Assembly (NCBI RefSeq): GCF_003075075.1
Contig: NZ_QCYM01000022.1
Span: 1 to 64,000, forward strand
DNA length: 64,000 nt
From: Labrenzia sp. 011
GTDB lineage: Bacteria > Pseudomonadota > Alphaproteobacteria > Rhizobiales > Stappiaceae
Direction: 5' to 3'
Shown in pieces: positions 52,278-60,586 of the stretch. The position numbers were made by a program, and so were the translations under genes. The notes below the pieces were generated by a model. The model saw only the letters and a program-made list of their open reading frames with translations. It made no database searches and was not told the DNA's origin. Position 1 is the first letter of the stretch. The number at the start of each line of letters is the position of its first letter.

Positions 52278-52854
52278 ACCAATACTGCGCAAAACGGCAG
52301 TGACACTGGAAGAAATCTATCATGAAGGCGGTCCCGCGTCCGAGCGCCCTCTCCGCCGCGTGGCCATGGTCAGCATCATCGAGAACCCCTTCGCGGGATC
52401 CTATGTCGAGGACATCGCGGGTTTCATGGACGATCTCAAACCGCTCGGTCTGCGCATGGCCGAAAGGATGGTGACCGTACTTGGCGGCGATGCGAGCGTC
52501 ATTGAAGGCTACGGCAAGGGAGCCATCGTCGGAACGGCCGGGGAACTGGAACACGGCGCCCTCTGGCATGTTCCGGGAGGCTATTCCATGCGCGAAATCC
52601 TGCCCGCATCCAGTGCGATCGTCCCCTCGACGAAAAAGATCGGCGGGCCGGGCACCACGCTCGATGTTCCGATAACCCATTGCAACGCATCCTATGTGCG
52701 ATCCCATTTCGATGCGATGGAGGTCGGTCTGGCTGACGGACCGAAAGCCAACGAAATCCTGCTGGCGCTGGTGATGACCACGGGCCCGCGCATTCATGCA
52801 CGTGTCGGTGGCCTGAAAGCTTCCGAGATAAAGGGAGAAGACGGTCTGAGATGA
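52270..52854 (+). CDS. DUF1185 (amino acid synthesis family) protein, copy 1
   Basis: 194 residues of the AA_synth/DUF1185 family: VAMVSIIENPFAGSYVEDI, KGAIVGTAGELEHGALWH, STKKIGGPGTTLDVP, HCNASYVRSHFDAMEV. The biochemical role is not established. GTG start at 52270 overlaps the end of the UPF0280 gene. An almost equal-length paralogue follows with a four-base overlap, so the two may form a heteromer. Confidence 0.8.
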   Translation: MPEPILRKTAVTLEEIYHEGGPASERPLRRVAMVSIIENPFAGSYVEDIAGFMDDLKPLGLRMAERMVTVLGGDASVIEGYGKGAIVGTAGELEHGALWHVPGGYSMREILPASSAIVPSTKKIGGPGTTLDVPITHCNASYVRSHFDAMEVGLADGPKANEILLALVMTTGPRIHARVGGLKASEIKGEDGLR

Positions 52855-53435
52855 CGGCCCTGATCCGCAAAGTTGTCACCACACAGGAAACGGTCACTCG
52901 AGAGGCAGGCCGGCCTGTCGCGCCCGCTTCCGTGCGTGTGTGCTGCACGGCTGTCGTGACCAATCCGATAGCGGGCAGGTTTGCGGAAGATCTGTCCGAA
53001 CTGATCGAAATCGGAGCGCAAATGGGGGATCTGCTCGCCAGAAAATGTCTCGAACTGAGCGGATTGCAGCCTTCGGACATTCAAAGTTTCGGCAAGGCCG
53101 CCCTGGTTGGAGAAGCCGGAGAACTCGAACATGCGGCCGCTGTTCTGCATCCCGCGCTCGGAGCCCCCTTGCGCGAAGTGATCGGCGGCGGCAAGGCTCT
53201 GGTCCCCTCCTCGAAAAAGATGGGCGGGCCGGGAGACACGCTTGACGTGCCGCTTGGCCACAAGGATGCGGCCTATGTCCGGTCCCATTTCGATGGAATG
53301 CCGGTGCGGATTCCCGACGCCCCCCGCGCAGACGAAATTCTGATTGCGATTGCCCTTTCATCCACGGGACGCCCGTTGCCGAGGGTCGGTGGACTGACCC
53401 ACGGCGAAATCAAAGGAACCGACGGTTTGAGATAG
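52851..53435 (+). CDS. DUF1185 (amino acid synthesis family) protein, copy 2
   Basis: Also 194 residues and clearly a tandem duplicate of the preceding gene, sharing NPIAGRFAEDL, KAALVGEAGELEHAAA, SSKKMGGPGDTLDVP and AAYVRSHFDGMPV. The copies are well diverged, so the duplication is old and both are kept. Both end LKASEIKGEDGLR- or LTHGEIKGTDGLR-like. The start overlaps the previous stop (ATGA). Confidence 0.8.
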   Translation: MTALIRKVVTTQETVTREAGRPVAPASVRVCCTAVVTNPIAGRFAEDLSELIEIGAQMGDLLARKCLELSGLQPSDIQSFGKAALVGEAGELEHAAAVLHPALGAPLREVIGGGKALVPSSKKMGGPGDTLDVPLGHKDAAYVRSHFDGMPVRIPDAPRADEILIAIALSSTGRPLPRVGGLTHGEIKGTDGLR

Positions 53436-53456
53436 CCGTAGACAGGAGGGAGAGCC

Positions 53457-54524
53457 ATGGAATTTGTTCGCAACGCCTGGTACGTCGCAGCCTGGTCCTC
53501 CGAGATCGACGACGACCTCCGTCGTTTCACGATCCTGGATGAGCATATCGTCATGTACCGGAAGACGGACGGCACGATCGCCGCTCTGGAGGACCGTTGC
53601 CCTCACCGGCTTCTGCCTTTGTCGCTTGGCACGCGGAAGGGAGACGATATCCAGTGCGGCTATCACGGAATGACGTTTGACTGCGACGGCAAATGCGTTC
53701 GCATTCCGGGCCAGAGCAATCTGCCGAGTTCGGCTTACGTCGTGTCCTATCCCGTTCACGAACGCCACGGCATCGTCTGGATCTGGACAGGAGACAGGGA
53801 AAAGGCCGACCCGGACGATATCTTCGACATGCCGGAGTTTACGGATCCCGACTGGCTGGCCCATCACGGCGATGCGCTGCATCTGAAAGCAAATTACATG
53901 AACGTCGCCGAGAACCTCGTCGACCCGGCCCATGTGAGCTTTGTTCACCCGACCACCCTGGGAAACGCCGCCTCGGAGAACGTCCCGGTACATGTTTCAA
54001 CCGAGGGGGAGACGATCGTCGCCTGGCGCTGGATCCGGGATGCGGAACCCATCGGTTTCTTCAGGAAATTCGGAGGCTTCACGGACAACGTCGACCGGTG
54101 GCACTACTACTATCTCCATACGCCTTCGATCGCAGTGATCGATTTCGGCAGCGCTCCCACCACAGACAATCTGGCGGAAGACGAGCGCAACAAAGGCAAC
54201 AGAATCTTCGCGCTGCACTTTCTCACACCGGTTACCAGAGACCACACCATCGACCGCTGGATGCACATTCGAAACACGGCGATTGACGATGAGGCAGCCT
54301 CCGAAAGCATGGATGCCATGTTCAGGATCGCTTTTCAGGAAGACAAGGACGTGCTGGAGGCCATTCAGCAGGAAGAGGACCGGCCCGCCAAGCGCCGCCC
54401 CATCCGGATTGCCATCGACAAGGGACCGATGGTCTACCGAAAGCGCATCAGCGAACTCATAGAGAAGGAACGGACGCAGGATCTCGCATCCAGTCCGACC
54501 CCTGCTTACGTCTACCACGACTGA
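53457..54524 (+). CDS. Rieske non-haem iron oxygenase, VanA-like alpha subunit
   Basis: 355 residues. The Rieske 2Fe-2S ligands are Cys48/His50 (DRCPH) and Cys67/His70 (QCGYHG). The mononuclear iron site is in NVAENLVDPAHVSFVH with His159 and His164 and bridging Asp156. Length and layout are those of single-subunit VanA/dicamba-type demethylases or hydroxylases. Its reductase partner could be the ferredoxin reductase at 48914. The target is unknown; it might demethylate or hydroxylate a pathway intermediate. A GGAGGGAGAGCC site precedes the ATG. Confidence 0.9.
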   Translation: MEFVRNAWYVAAWSSEIDDDLRRFTILDEHIVMYRKTDGTIAALEDRCPHRLLPLSLGTRKGDDIQCGYHGMTFDCDGKCVRIPGQSNLPSSAYVVSYPVHERHGIVWIWTGDREKADPDDIFDMPEFTDPDWLAHHGDALHLKANYMNVAENLVDPAHVSFVHPTTLGNAASENVPVHVSTEGETIVAWRWIRDAEPIGFFRKFGGFTDNVDRWHYYYLHTPSIAVIDFGSAPTTDNLAEDERNKGNRIFALHFLTPVTRDHTIDRWMHIRNTAIDDEAASESMDAMFRIAFQEDKDVLEAIQQEEDRPAKRRPIRIAIDKGPMVYRKRISELIEKERTQDLASSPTPAYVYHD

Positions 54525-54624
54525 TCTCCCGACAAGCGGGAAAACCCGCGGCGGATCAGGCAAAACGATAGAGAGCGACCGGAAAAGGCGCCGCAATCAC
54601 CTACCAGAACGAGGGAAGTATAGA

Positions 54625-55824
54625 ATGAGTTTAAAGACCTTAATAGCGGCAAGCGCCGCCTTGCTGGCGGCAACCTGTTCATCCTTTGCCGCGGACAGCA
54701 TCAAGATCGGTGAAATCAACCACTACAAGAGACTGGCCGCCTTTGCCGAGCCCTACAAGAAGGGTATCGAACTCGCCCAGAAAGAAATCAACGATGCGGG
54801 CGGTGTCCTGGATCGGCCGCTGGAATTCATCTTCCGCGATGACAATGGCAAGCCTGGCGATGCGGTCAAGATTGCCGAGGAACTCATGACCCGGGAAGGC
54901 GCGGTCATGCTCACCGGGAGCATCCTTTCGAACGTCGGCCTCGCAATCGCGTCTCTTGCCGGCGAAAAGGGCTATATCTACCTGGCAGCGGAACCGCTGG
55001 CCGATGCACTGGTCTGGGAATCCGGCAACCCCTACACCTTCCGCCTGCGCACCTCCACCTATGTCCAGGCGGCCCTGCTGGCCGAAGAAGCCGCCAAGAC
55101 AGATGCGATCCGCTATGCCACGATCGCTCCCAACTATGCATATGGCACCGCCGCGGTTGCGGCTTTCAAGGAAAACCTGAAGAAGCTCAAGCCGGAAGTG
55201 GAATTTGTTTCCGAACAGTGGCCCGCCCTGTTCAAGATCGACGCCGGTTCGGAAGTCCAGGCTATCGAAGCGGCAAAACCGGATGCAATTTACAACGTCA
55301 CCTTCGGTCCGGATCTGCAGAAATTTGTTCGCGAAGGATCCCTCCGCGGCCTGTTCGATGACCGAAAGGTCTATGGACTGCTTACCGGTGAACCGGAATA
55401 TCTCGACCCGCTGGGTGACGAGGCTCCGGAAGGCTGGTTTGTCACCGGTTATCCCTGGTACGGCTTCACGGAAGGCCCTGCCAAGGATTTCGTGGACGCC
55501 TATATGGCGGCTTACCCGGACGAAACACCCAAGATCGGCTCCCTTGTCGGCTACATGACCGTGAAAAGCATCGCAGCCGCCTTGAAAAAGGCCGGGTCGA
55601 CAGAGACGCCTGCGCTCCTGGCGGCCTTCGAGGACCTCAAGGTCGACACGCCCATGGGCGAAATTGTCTATCGCGGCATCGACAACCAGTCGACCATGGG
55701 GGCTTACGTGGGAACCACAGCCCTGAAGGACGGCAAGGGCGTCATGGTTGACTGGTCCTACAAGGATCCGGTCCCCTACATGCCGAGCGATGAAGAAATC
55801 AAGGCAAAGCGTCCGGCTGAATAA
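54625..55824 (+). CDS. Liv-type ABC substrate-binding protein
   Basis: 399 residues. Signal peptide 1-23 (cleavage near SFA-AD). Type I binding-protein fold: IKIGEINHYKRLAAFAEPYKKG, EINDAGGVLDRPLEF and REGAVMLTGSILSN. Belongs to the branched-chain amino acid/amide (LivJ/K, AmiC) family, which also imports aromatic acids and amides. First gene of a five-gene set with permease, two ATPases and the MarR regulator; a 9-bp hairpin follows it. Confidence 0.92.
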   Translation: MSLKTLIAASAALLAATCSSFAADSIKIGEINHYKRLAAFAEPYKKGIELAQKEINDAGGVLDRPLEFIFRDDNGKPGDAVKIAEELMTREGAVMLTGSILSNVGLAIASLAGEKGYIYLAAEPLADALVWESGNPYTFRLRTSTYVQAALLAEEAAKTDAIRYATIAPNYAYGTAAVAAFKENLKKLKPEVEFVSEQWPALFKIDAGSEVQAIEAAKPDAIYNVTFGPDLQKFVREGSLRGLFDDRKVYGLLTGEPEYLDPLGDEAPEGWFVTGYPWYGFTEGPAKDFVDAYMAAYPDETPKIGSLVGYMTVKSIAAALKKAGSTETPALLAAFEDLKVDTPMGEIVYRGIDNQSTMGAYVGTTALKDGKGVMVDWSYKDPVPYMPSDEEIKAKRPAE

Positions 55825-55848
55825 GCCTGCACCTCATCAAGGACTTTC

Positions 55849-55873
55849 CCGGCGCGGGGGCTCTCCGCGCCGG
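55849..55873 (+). promoter_or_regulatory. 9-bp perfect hairpin after the binding-protein gene
   Basis: CCGGCGCGG and CCGCGCCGG with a 7-base loop lie 24 bases after the stop and 35 bases before the permease ATG. This is likely an attenuator or RNA stabiliser that favours the binding protein. Confidence 0.6.
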
Positions 55874-55908
55874 CCCGTCTACTCATTGTGTAGGAATGAT
55901 AACTCCCC

Positions 55909-57771
55909 ATGGGTCTTTTTGTTGCTCAGATCCTGACAGGGCTCGCAAACGCCGCGGCTTTGTTTCTGGTGGCCTCCGGACTGTCACTGATCTTCGGGGT
56001 AACCCGGATCGTGAATTTCGCACACGGGTCGCTTTACATGCTCGGCGCCTATTTCGGGATCACCCTGATGAACACCTTGCCCGGCGCCTTCGGGTTCTGG
56101 AGCGCGATCCTGCTGTCGGGCCTGATCATCGGCCTCATCGGTGTCATCATCGAGATATGCGTCCTCAGACCGGTTTACCGCGCACCGGAGCTGTTCCAGC
56201 TGGTGGCGACCTTCGGTGTCATTCTGGTCATCCAGGATCTTGCGCTGATGATCTGGGGGGCGGAGGACCGCCTCGGCCCCCGGGCTCCCGGGCTGAAATC
56301 CGTTGTTCGCATCATGGGCGAACCCGTTCCGCAATATGATCTTGCGCTGATCGCGATCACGCCCTTCATCCTTTTGGGCCTGTGGTGGCTGATCACCAAA
56401 ACGCGCATTGGCATTCTCGTCAGGGCCGCCACGCAGGACAGGGAAATGGTCGGGGCCCTCGGGGTCAATCAGTCATGGCTCTTTACCGGTGTGTTTTTCC
56501 TGGGGTCTGCACTGGCCGGACTCGGTGGTGCGATCCAGCTGCCGAAAGGCGGGGCCGATCTCCTGATGGACCTGAACATCATCTCCTCGGTTTTCGTGGT
56601 GGTTGTCATCGGGGGCATGGGATCGATTCCCGGTGCCTTCGTCGCCTCTGTCCTGATTTCTGTCCTCAACGTTTTCGGGGTCGCCTACCTTCCCCAGAGC
56701 ACGCTTGTGCTGATGTATGTCGTGATGGCAGTCGTTCTGCTTCTGCGGCCATACGGACTCTTCGGACGCGAAGAAAAAGCAGGAGAGCACGGCCAGGCCG
56801 GCGAGCCCGACCGCCCCATCCGTCCGGCAGGCCTCTACGGCCGCATCGCGGTTGCCGCGCTTCTTGCCGTGCTTGCCCTGATCCCCGTCTTCAGCGGAAG
56901 TTTCACGCAGGTCCTGCTGACCGACATCATAATCTTCTGCCTGTTCGCAGCCTCGCTCCAGTTCATGCTCAGCACGGGCGGCCTGGTCAGCTTCGGTCAT
57001 GCCGCCTACTTCGGCGGCGGTGCATATGCGGCTGCACTGCTGGTTTCCTACTCGGACACGCCGATGGAAATTGCGTTCATGTTTGCCCCGCTGGCCGCTG
57101 GCCTGCTGGCGATCCTCTTTGGCTGGTTCTGCATCCGGCTCAGCGGTGTCTATTTCGCCATGCTGACACTGGCCTTCTCCCAGCTGATCTGGTCTGCCGC
57201 CTTCCAGTGGTACGAAGTGACCGGTGGCGATGACGGACTTGTCAATATCTGGCCCGCCAAATGGCTTTCCGGAACAAACGCTTACTATTATTTCACCCTG
57301 ATTGTCGGGGTTGGTGGCATCATCCTTCTGCGCCATCTGACCCACGCCCCCATCGGTTATGCCCTGCGCGGCACACGCGACAGCGCTCGCCAGGCGGAAG
57401 CGACAGGCATCAACGTCAAGCTGATCCAGTGGACGGCCTTCTCGATTGCCGGCGCCCTCGCCGGTCTGGCCGGAGGCCTTTTTGTCTTCTCCAAGGGCTC
57501 GATCTTTCCGAACGAACTGGAAATCGCCAAGAGTTTCGACGCCCTGATCGTGGTCTTTCTCGGTGGTGTGAAAACACTGTCCGGAGGCGTGGTGGGCGCA
57601 GGGTTCATGGAAGTGGCCAAGGACTGGCTCACACGCCTGGAATACTGGCGGCTGATTCTGGGCCTCGTGATCATCGGCGTCGTCATCATCGCGCCTGACG
57701 GCATTGTCGGAACACTCCGCAAGGTCAGCGAACGCATCGGATTGCGCCGGACAGAGGAGTTCATGAAATGA
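55909..57771 (+). CDS. fused LivH-LivM ABC permease
   Basis: 620 residues, about twice a single permease. Residues 1-285 are LivH-like (GLSLIFGVTRIVNFAHGSLYMLGAY, ending in the typical LRPYGLFG). A charged linker (about 285-305, REEKAGEHGQAGEPDRP) leads to a LivM-like half (FGHAAYFGGGAYAAALL, RLSGVYFAMLTLAFSQLIW, GVKTLSGGVVGAGF). One polypeptide therefore supplies both membrane halves. The stop overlaps the livG start by four bases. Confidence 0.93.
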   Translation: MGLFVAQILTGLANAAALFLVASGLSLIFGVTRIVNFAHGSLYMLGAYFGITLMNTLPGAFGFWSAILLSGLIIGLIGVIIEICVLRPVYRAPELFQLVATFGVILVIQDLALMIWGAEDRLGPRAPGLKSVVRIMGEPVPQYDLALIAITPFILLGLWWLITKTRIGILVRAATQDREMVGALGVNQSWLFTGVFFLGSALAGLGGAIQLPKGGADLLMDLNIISSVFVVVVIGGMGSIPGAFVASVLISVLNVFGVAYLPQSTLVLMYVVMAVVLLLRPYGLFGREEKAGEHGQAGEPDRPIRPAGLYGRIAVAALLAVLALIPVFSGSFTQVLLTDIIIFCLFAASLQFMLSTGGLVSFGHAAYFGGGAYAAALLVSYSDTPMEIAFMFAPLAAGLLAILFGWFCIRLSGVYFAMLTLAFSQLIWSAAFQWYEVTGGDDGLVNIWPAKWLSGTNAYYYFTLIVGVGGIILLRHLTHAPIGYALRGTRDSARQAEATGINVKLIQWTAFSIAGALAGLAGGLFVFSKGSIFPNELEIAKSFDALIVVFLGGVKTLSGGVVGAGFMEVAKDWLTRLEYWRLILGLVIIGVVIIAPDGIVGTLRKVSERIGLRRTEEFMK

Positions 57772-58541
57772 ACGCCGTTCTCAAGGTCAGTGGATTGAAT
57801 CGTTTCTTTGGCGGCATCCAGGCGGTCAAGGACGTGACTTTCGAAGTCGCCCCGGGAGAACTGAAGGCTCTGATCGGCCCGAACGGGGCCGGAAAGTCCA
57901 CATGCTTCAACATGCTCATGGGCCAGCTGCCCCCGTCTTCGGGCAAGGTTTTCCTCAACGGGGAGGAAATCACCGGAAAACCGCCACGGGATATCTGGCG
58001 CCGGGGTGTCGGTCGCACGTTTCAGATAACCGGCACCTACCAGAGCATGACGGTTGCGGAGAACGTCCAGATGGCCCTGATGTCCCATCACCGCAGGATC
58101 TTCGCCATCCGGCCATACGCCTACAAGCTCTACCGTGAAGAGGCCATGGCCCTCCTGGAAATCGTCGGAATGGCGGATCAGGCCGACCGGGCCTGCGCGA
58201 TCCTGGCTTATGGCGATCTCAAACGCCTGGAACTTGCCATCGCCCTTGCCAATGAACCGACACTGCTGCTCATGGACGAACCAACCGCCGGAATGGCGCC
58301 GAAAGAACGGATCAGGCTCATGCAGCTGACCGCCGATATCGTCAGAGAGCGCGGCGTCAGCGTCCTTTTTACCGAACACGACATGGATGTGGTATTCGCC
58401 CATGCGCACCACATCATGGTGCTGAACCGGGGCGAACTGATCGCCGAAGGCACAGCCACGGAAGTCCGCAACAACAAGAAGGTTCAGGAAGTCTATCTTG
58501 GTGGCGGGATGCTCTTCAACAAGGAGGACACCCATGCTTGA
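57768..58541 (+). CDS. Liv-type ABC ATPase (LivG)
   Basis: 257 residues. Walker A GPNGAGKSTC, signature-equivalent LAYGDLKRLELA (degenerate, as is common in LivG), Walker B LLLMDEPTAGMAP, switch His in FTEHDMDVVF. The Q-loop region GRTFQITGTYQSMTVAENV is LivG-type. The end overlaps livF by eight bases. Confidence 0.93.
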   Translation: MNAVLKVSGLNRFFGGIQAVKDVTFEVAPGELKALIGPNGAGKSTCFNMLMGQLPPSSGKVFLNGEEITGKPPRDIWRRGVGRTFQITGTYQSMTVAENVQMALMSHHRRIFAIRPYAYKLYREEAMALLEIVGMADQADRACAILAYGDLKRLELAIALANEPTLLLMDEPTAGMAPKERIRLMQLTADIVRERGVSVLFTEHDMDVVFAHAHHIMVLNRGELIAEGTATEVRNNKKVQEVYLGGGMLFNKEDTHA

Positions 58542-59235
58542 AGTCACGTCCCTCAACAGTTTCTACAGCAAGGCACATATTCTCAACGACCTGAGTTTTT
58601 CGGTCGGTCGAGGCGAAGTGGTGGCACTGCTGGGGCGCAATGGCGCGGGCAAGACAACGACCATGAAATCCGTGATGCAGCTGGTCCGCCCCAAGTCCGG
58701 ATCCGTGGTCTTCGAAGGGACCGACATCACGGGACAGCCGCCACACCGGGTCGCACGGCTGGGTGTCGGCTTCGTGCCTGAAGAGCGGCGCATCTTTACC
58801 GACCTGACCATCCTGGAAAACCTTGAGGTCGGTCGTCAAAAAGCCCGCAGCGATGCGCCCGTGTGGACCCCCGAGGCCCTCTTCGAGATTTTTCCGAATC
58901 TCTGGGAACGGCGGCACAACCGTGGCAAGGCCATGTCCGGCGGCGAACAGCAGATGCTGACCATTGCCCGCACACTGATGGGCAACCCCAAACTCCTGTT
59001 GCTGGACGAACCATCGGAAGGCATCGCTCCCGTCATCGTGGAGCAGATGGCAAAGACCATTCTCCGCTTCAAGCAGGAAGGCCTGACAGTCATCATCTCG
59101 GAGCAAAACCTCCATTTCGCCGGAGCCGTCGCCGACCGGGCCGTCATCATCGAGGGCGGCGAAAAGAAGTTTGACGGATCGTTTTCCACACTTGAAAAAC
59201 AACCTGAAATCCGGGATGCCTATCTGTCCGTCTGA
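58534..59235 (+). CDS. Liv-type ABC ATPase (LivF)
   Basis: 233 residues. Walker A GRNGAGKTTT, VPEERRIFTDLTILENL, signature MSGGEQQML, Walker B LLLLDEPSEGIAPV. ATG 58534 with AAGGAGG upstream is chosen over an earlier in-frame start inside livG. The MarR gene follows immediately. Confidence 0.93.
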   Translation: MLEVTSLNSFYSKAHILNDLSFSVGRGEVVALLGRNGAGKTTTMKSVMQLVRPKSGSVVFEGTDITGQPPHRVARLGVGFVPEERRIFTDLTILENLEVGRQKARSDAPVWTPEALFEIFPNLWERRHNRGKAMSGGEQQMLTIARTLMGNPKLLLLDEPSEGIAPVIVEQMAKTILRFKQEGLTVIISEQNLHFAGAVADRAVIIEGGEKKFDGSFSTLEKQPEIRDAYLSV

Positions 59236-59262
59236 ATGGCCGTAAGGCGACAAGGAAACATT

Positions 59263-59736
59263 GTGACCGATCAAGCCGAACAAGCAGTGATCCCCGAAGC
59301 GAACGGGCCGGACGATGAAGTGTCCGGCCATGGCTACGTTCTGGATGAACAGATCGGCTACCTTCTCAGAAAGGCCTATCAGCGCAACGCCGTGATTTTC
59401 TCCGAAAAGATCCAGGATCTGACGCCAACCCAGTTCGCTGTCATGGCACGTCTCACGGAGCTGGGCTCGGTCTCTCAGAACCGGCTGGGCAGAACGGTTG
59501 GACTGGATGTGGCAACGACAAAAGGCGTCGTCGACCGACTGGGCGCGCGCGGTTTGCTGCAATCCGAAAAAGACCCCGGCGACAAACGCAGGCAGCTGAT
59601 CTCCCTGACAGAAAAGGGGGATCTCTACTTCCGCTCAAACGCGAAGCTGGGCCTTGAGGTCTCCGCCGAGACAACCGCGCCGCTGACGGCATCCGAGCGG
59701 CGCACCCTGTCCCGGCTCCTGAAGAAAATTCAGTAA
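59263..59736 (+). CDS. MarR-family transcriptional regulator
   Basis: About 157 residues. Winged helix: DLTPTQFAVMARLTELGSVS, recognition helix region GLDVATTKGVVDRL, wing DPGDKRRQLISLTEKG. GTG 59263 has AAGGA seven bases upstream; ATG 59236, directly on the livF stop, is the alternative and lacks a ribosome site. Embedded in the transport operon and probably the regulator of the four GTATAC palindromes in this locus. An aromatic or heteroaromatic acid is the usual ligand class. Confidence 0.87.
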   Translation: MTDQAEQAVIPEANGPDDEVSGHGYVLDEQIGYLLRKAYQRNAVIFSEKIQDLTPTQFAVMARLTELGSVSQNRLGRTVGLDVATTKGVVDRLGARGLLQSEKDPGDKRRQLISLTEKGDLYFRSNAKLGLEVSAETTAPLTASERRTLSRLLKKIQ

Positions 59737-59784
59737 GCAGTCAGCCAGCCGGGCCGCTCGGCAATAGCTTCGCAACCACCGAAG

Positions 59785-60408
59785 TCACAGGGCATGACTT
59801 GAGACTGTCCGGACCCCGGCCTCCGCCATCGCCTTGCGGGCCGCATCCAGGGACCCGTCCAGATCGATTGCCCGGCAGGCGTCTTCGATCAGAAAGGTTT
59901 CGAAACCGAGCGCCGCGGCATCCACCGCCGAAAAAGCCACACAGAAGTCGGTCGCAAGTCCTGCCAGAAACACCCTTTGCAACCCCCTCTCCTTCAGGTA
60001 GCCCGCCAGGCCGGTTGGTGTTTTCCTGTCGTTTTCAAAGAATGCGGAATAGGAGTCGATTTCGCCGCGGAAGCCTTTCCGGATCACGAGTTCAACGCCA
60101 TCCAGAACAAGATCCTTGTGAAACGCAGCCCCATCAGTTCCCCGGACACAGTGGTCCGGCCACAGGGTCTGCGCCCCATAGGCCAGTTCCGTCTGGGAAA
60201 AGGGCTCTTTGCCGGGGTGCGAACTGGCGAAAGACAAATGCCCCGCCGGGTGCCAGTCCTGCGTGACCACCAGGTGAGAGAACTTTTCACCAAGTGCGTT
60301 GATCGGCGCAATGACAGCATCCCCGTCAGTGACGGCCAGCGCTCCTCCGGGACAGAAATCATTTTGAACATCGATTGCGACAAGCACGTCCCGATCAGGA
60401 TTTAGCAT
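59785..60408 (-). CDS. pncA: nicotinamidase (isochorismatase family)
   Basis: 207 residues. Catalytic Asp in VAIDVQNDFCPGGAL, metal ligands in TQDWHPAGHLSF and LWPDHCV, nucleophile Cys in LATDFCVAFSA. These are PncA signatures: nicotinamide to nicotinate and ammonia. ATG 60408 has AAAGGA seven bases upstream and is preferred to 60450. On the opposite strand between two importer operons, it may be either ordinary NAD salvage or the entry step to the nicotinate-like pathway here. Confidence 0.9.
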   Translation of the reverse strand: MLNPDRDVLVAIDVQNDFCPGGALAVTDGDAVIAPINALGEKFSHLVVTQDWHPAGHLSFASSHPGKEPFSQTELAYGAQTLWPDHCVRGTDGAAFHKDLVLDGVELVIRKGFRGEIDSYSAFFENDRKTPTGLAGYLKERGLQRVFLAGLATDFCVAFSAVDAAALGFETFLIEDACRAIDLDGSLDAARKAMAEAGVRTVSSHAL

Positions 60409-60505
60409 TTCTGTTCCTTTGTCTTCCCGGGCGATTTGAAAAATGCACATTTAATTGTCACGCCAATTTAGCAGGCGAAATGCCGTTGCCAACCCCATTT
60501 TCAAT

Positions 60506-60521
60506 CGTTAGCATACACATG
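60506..60521. promoter_or_regulatory. MarR-type operator, site 4 (second importer)
   Basis: CGTTAGCATACACATG matches the reverse-complement form of the element at the left half (CGTTAGTATAC) and diverges at the right. It overlaps TAGCAT (60509-60514), a -10 box spaced 17 bases from TTGCCA (60486-60491), 66 bases upstream of the binding-protein gene. Confidence 0.45.
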
Positions 60522-60586
60522 AATATACAGATGCATTCAGAAGACCTGCAGTCCAGTTTGCAAGCAAGATCGAGGGGATCAGTCAG

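Noticed and set aside
54536..54549. GCGGG-AAAA-CCCGC hairpin after the Rieske gene
   Set aside because: Only a 5-bp stem with no T-tract and no partner evidence; too weak to call a terminator.
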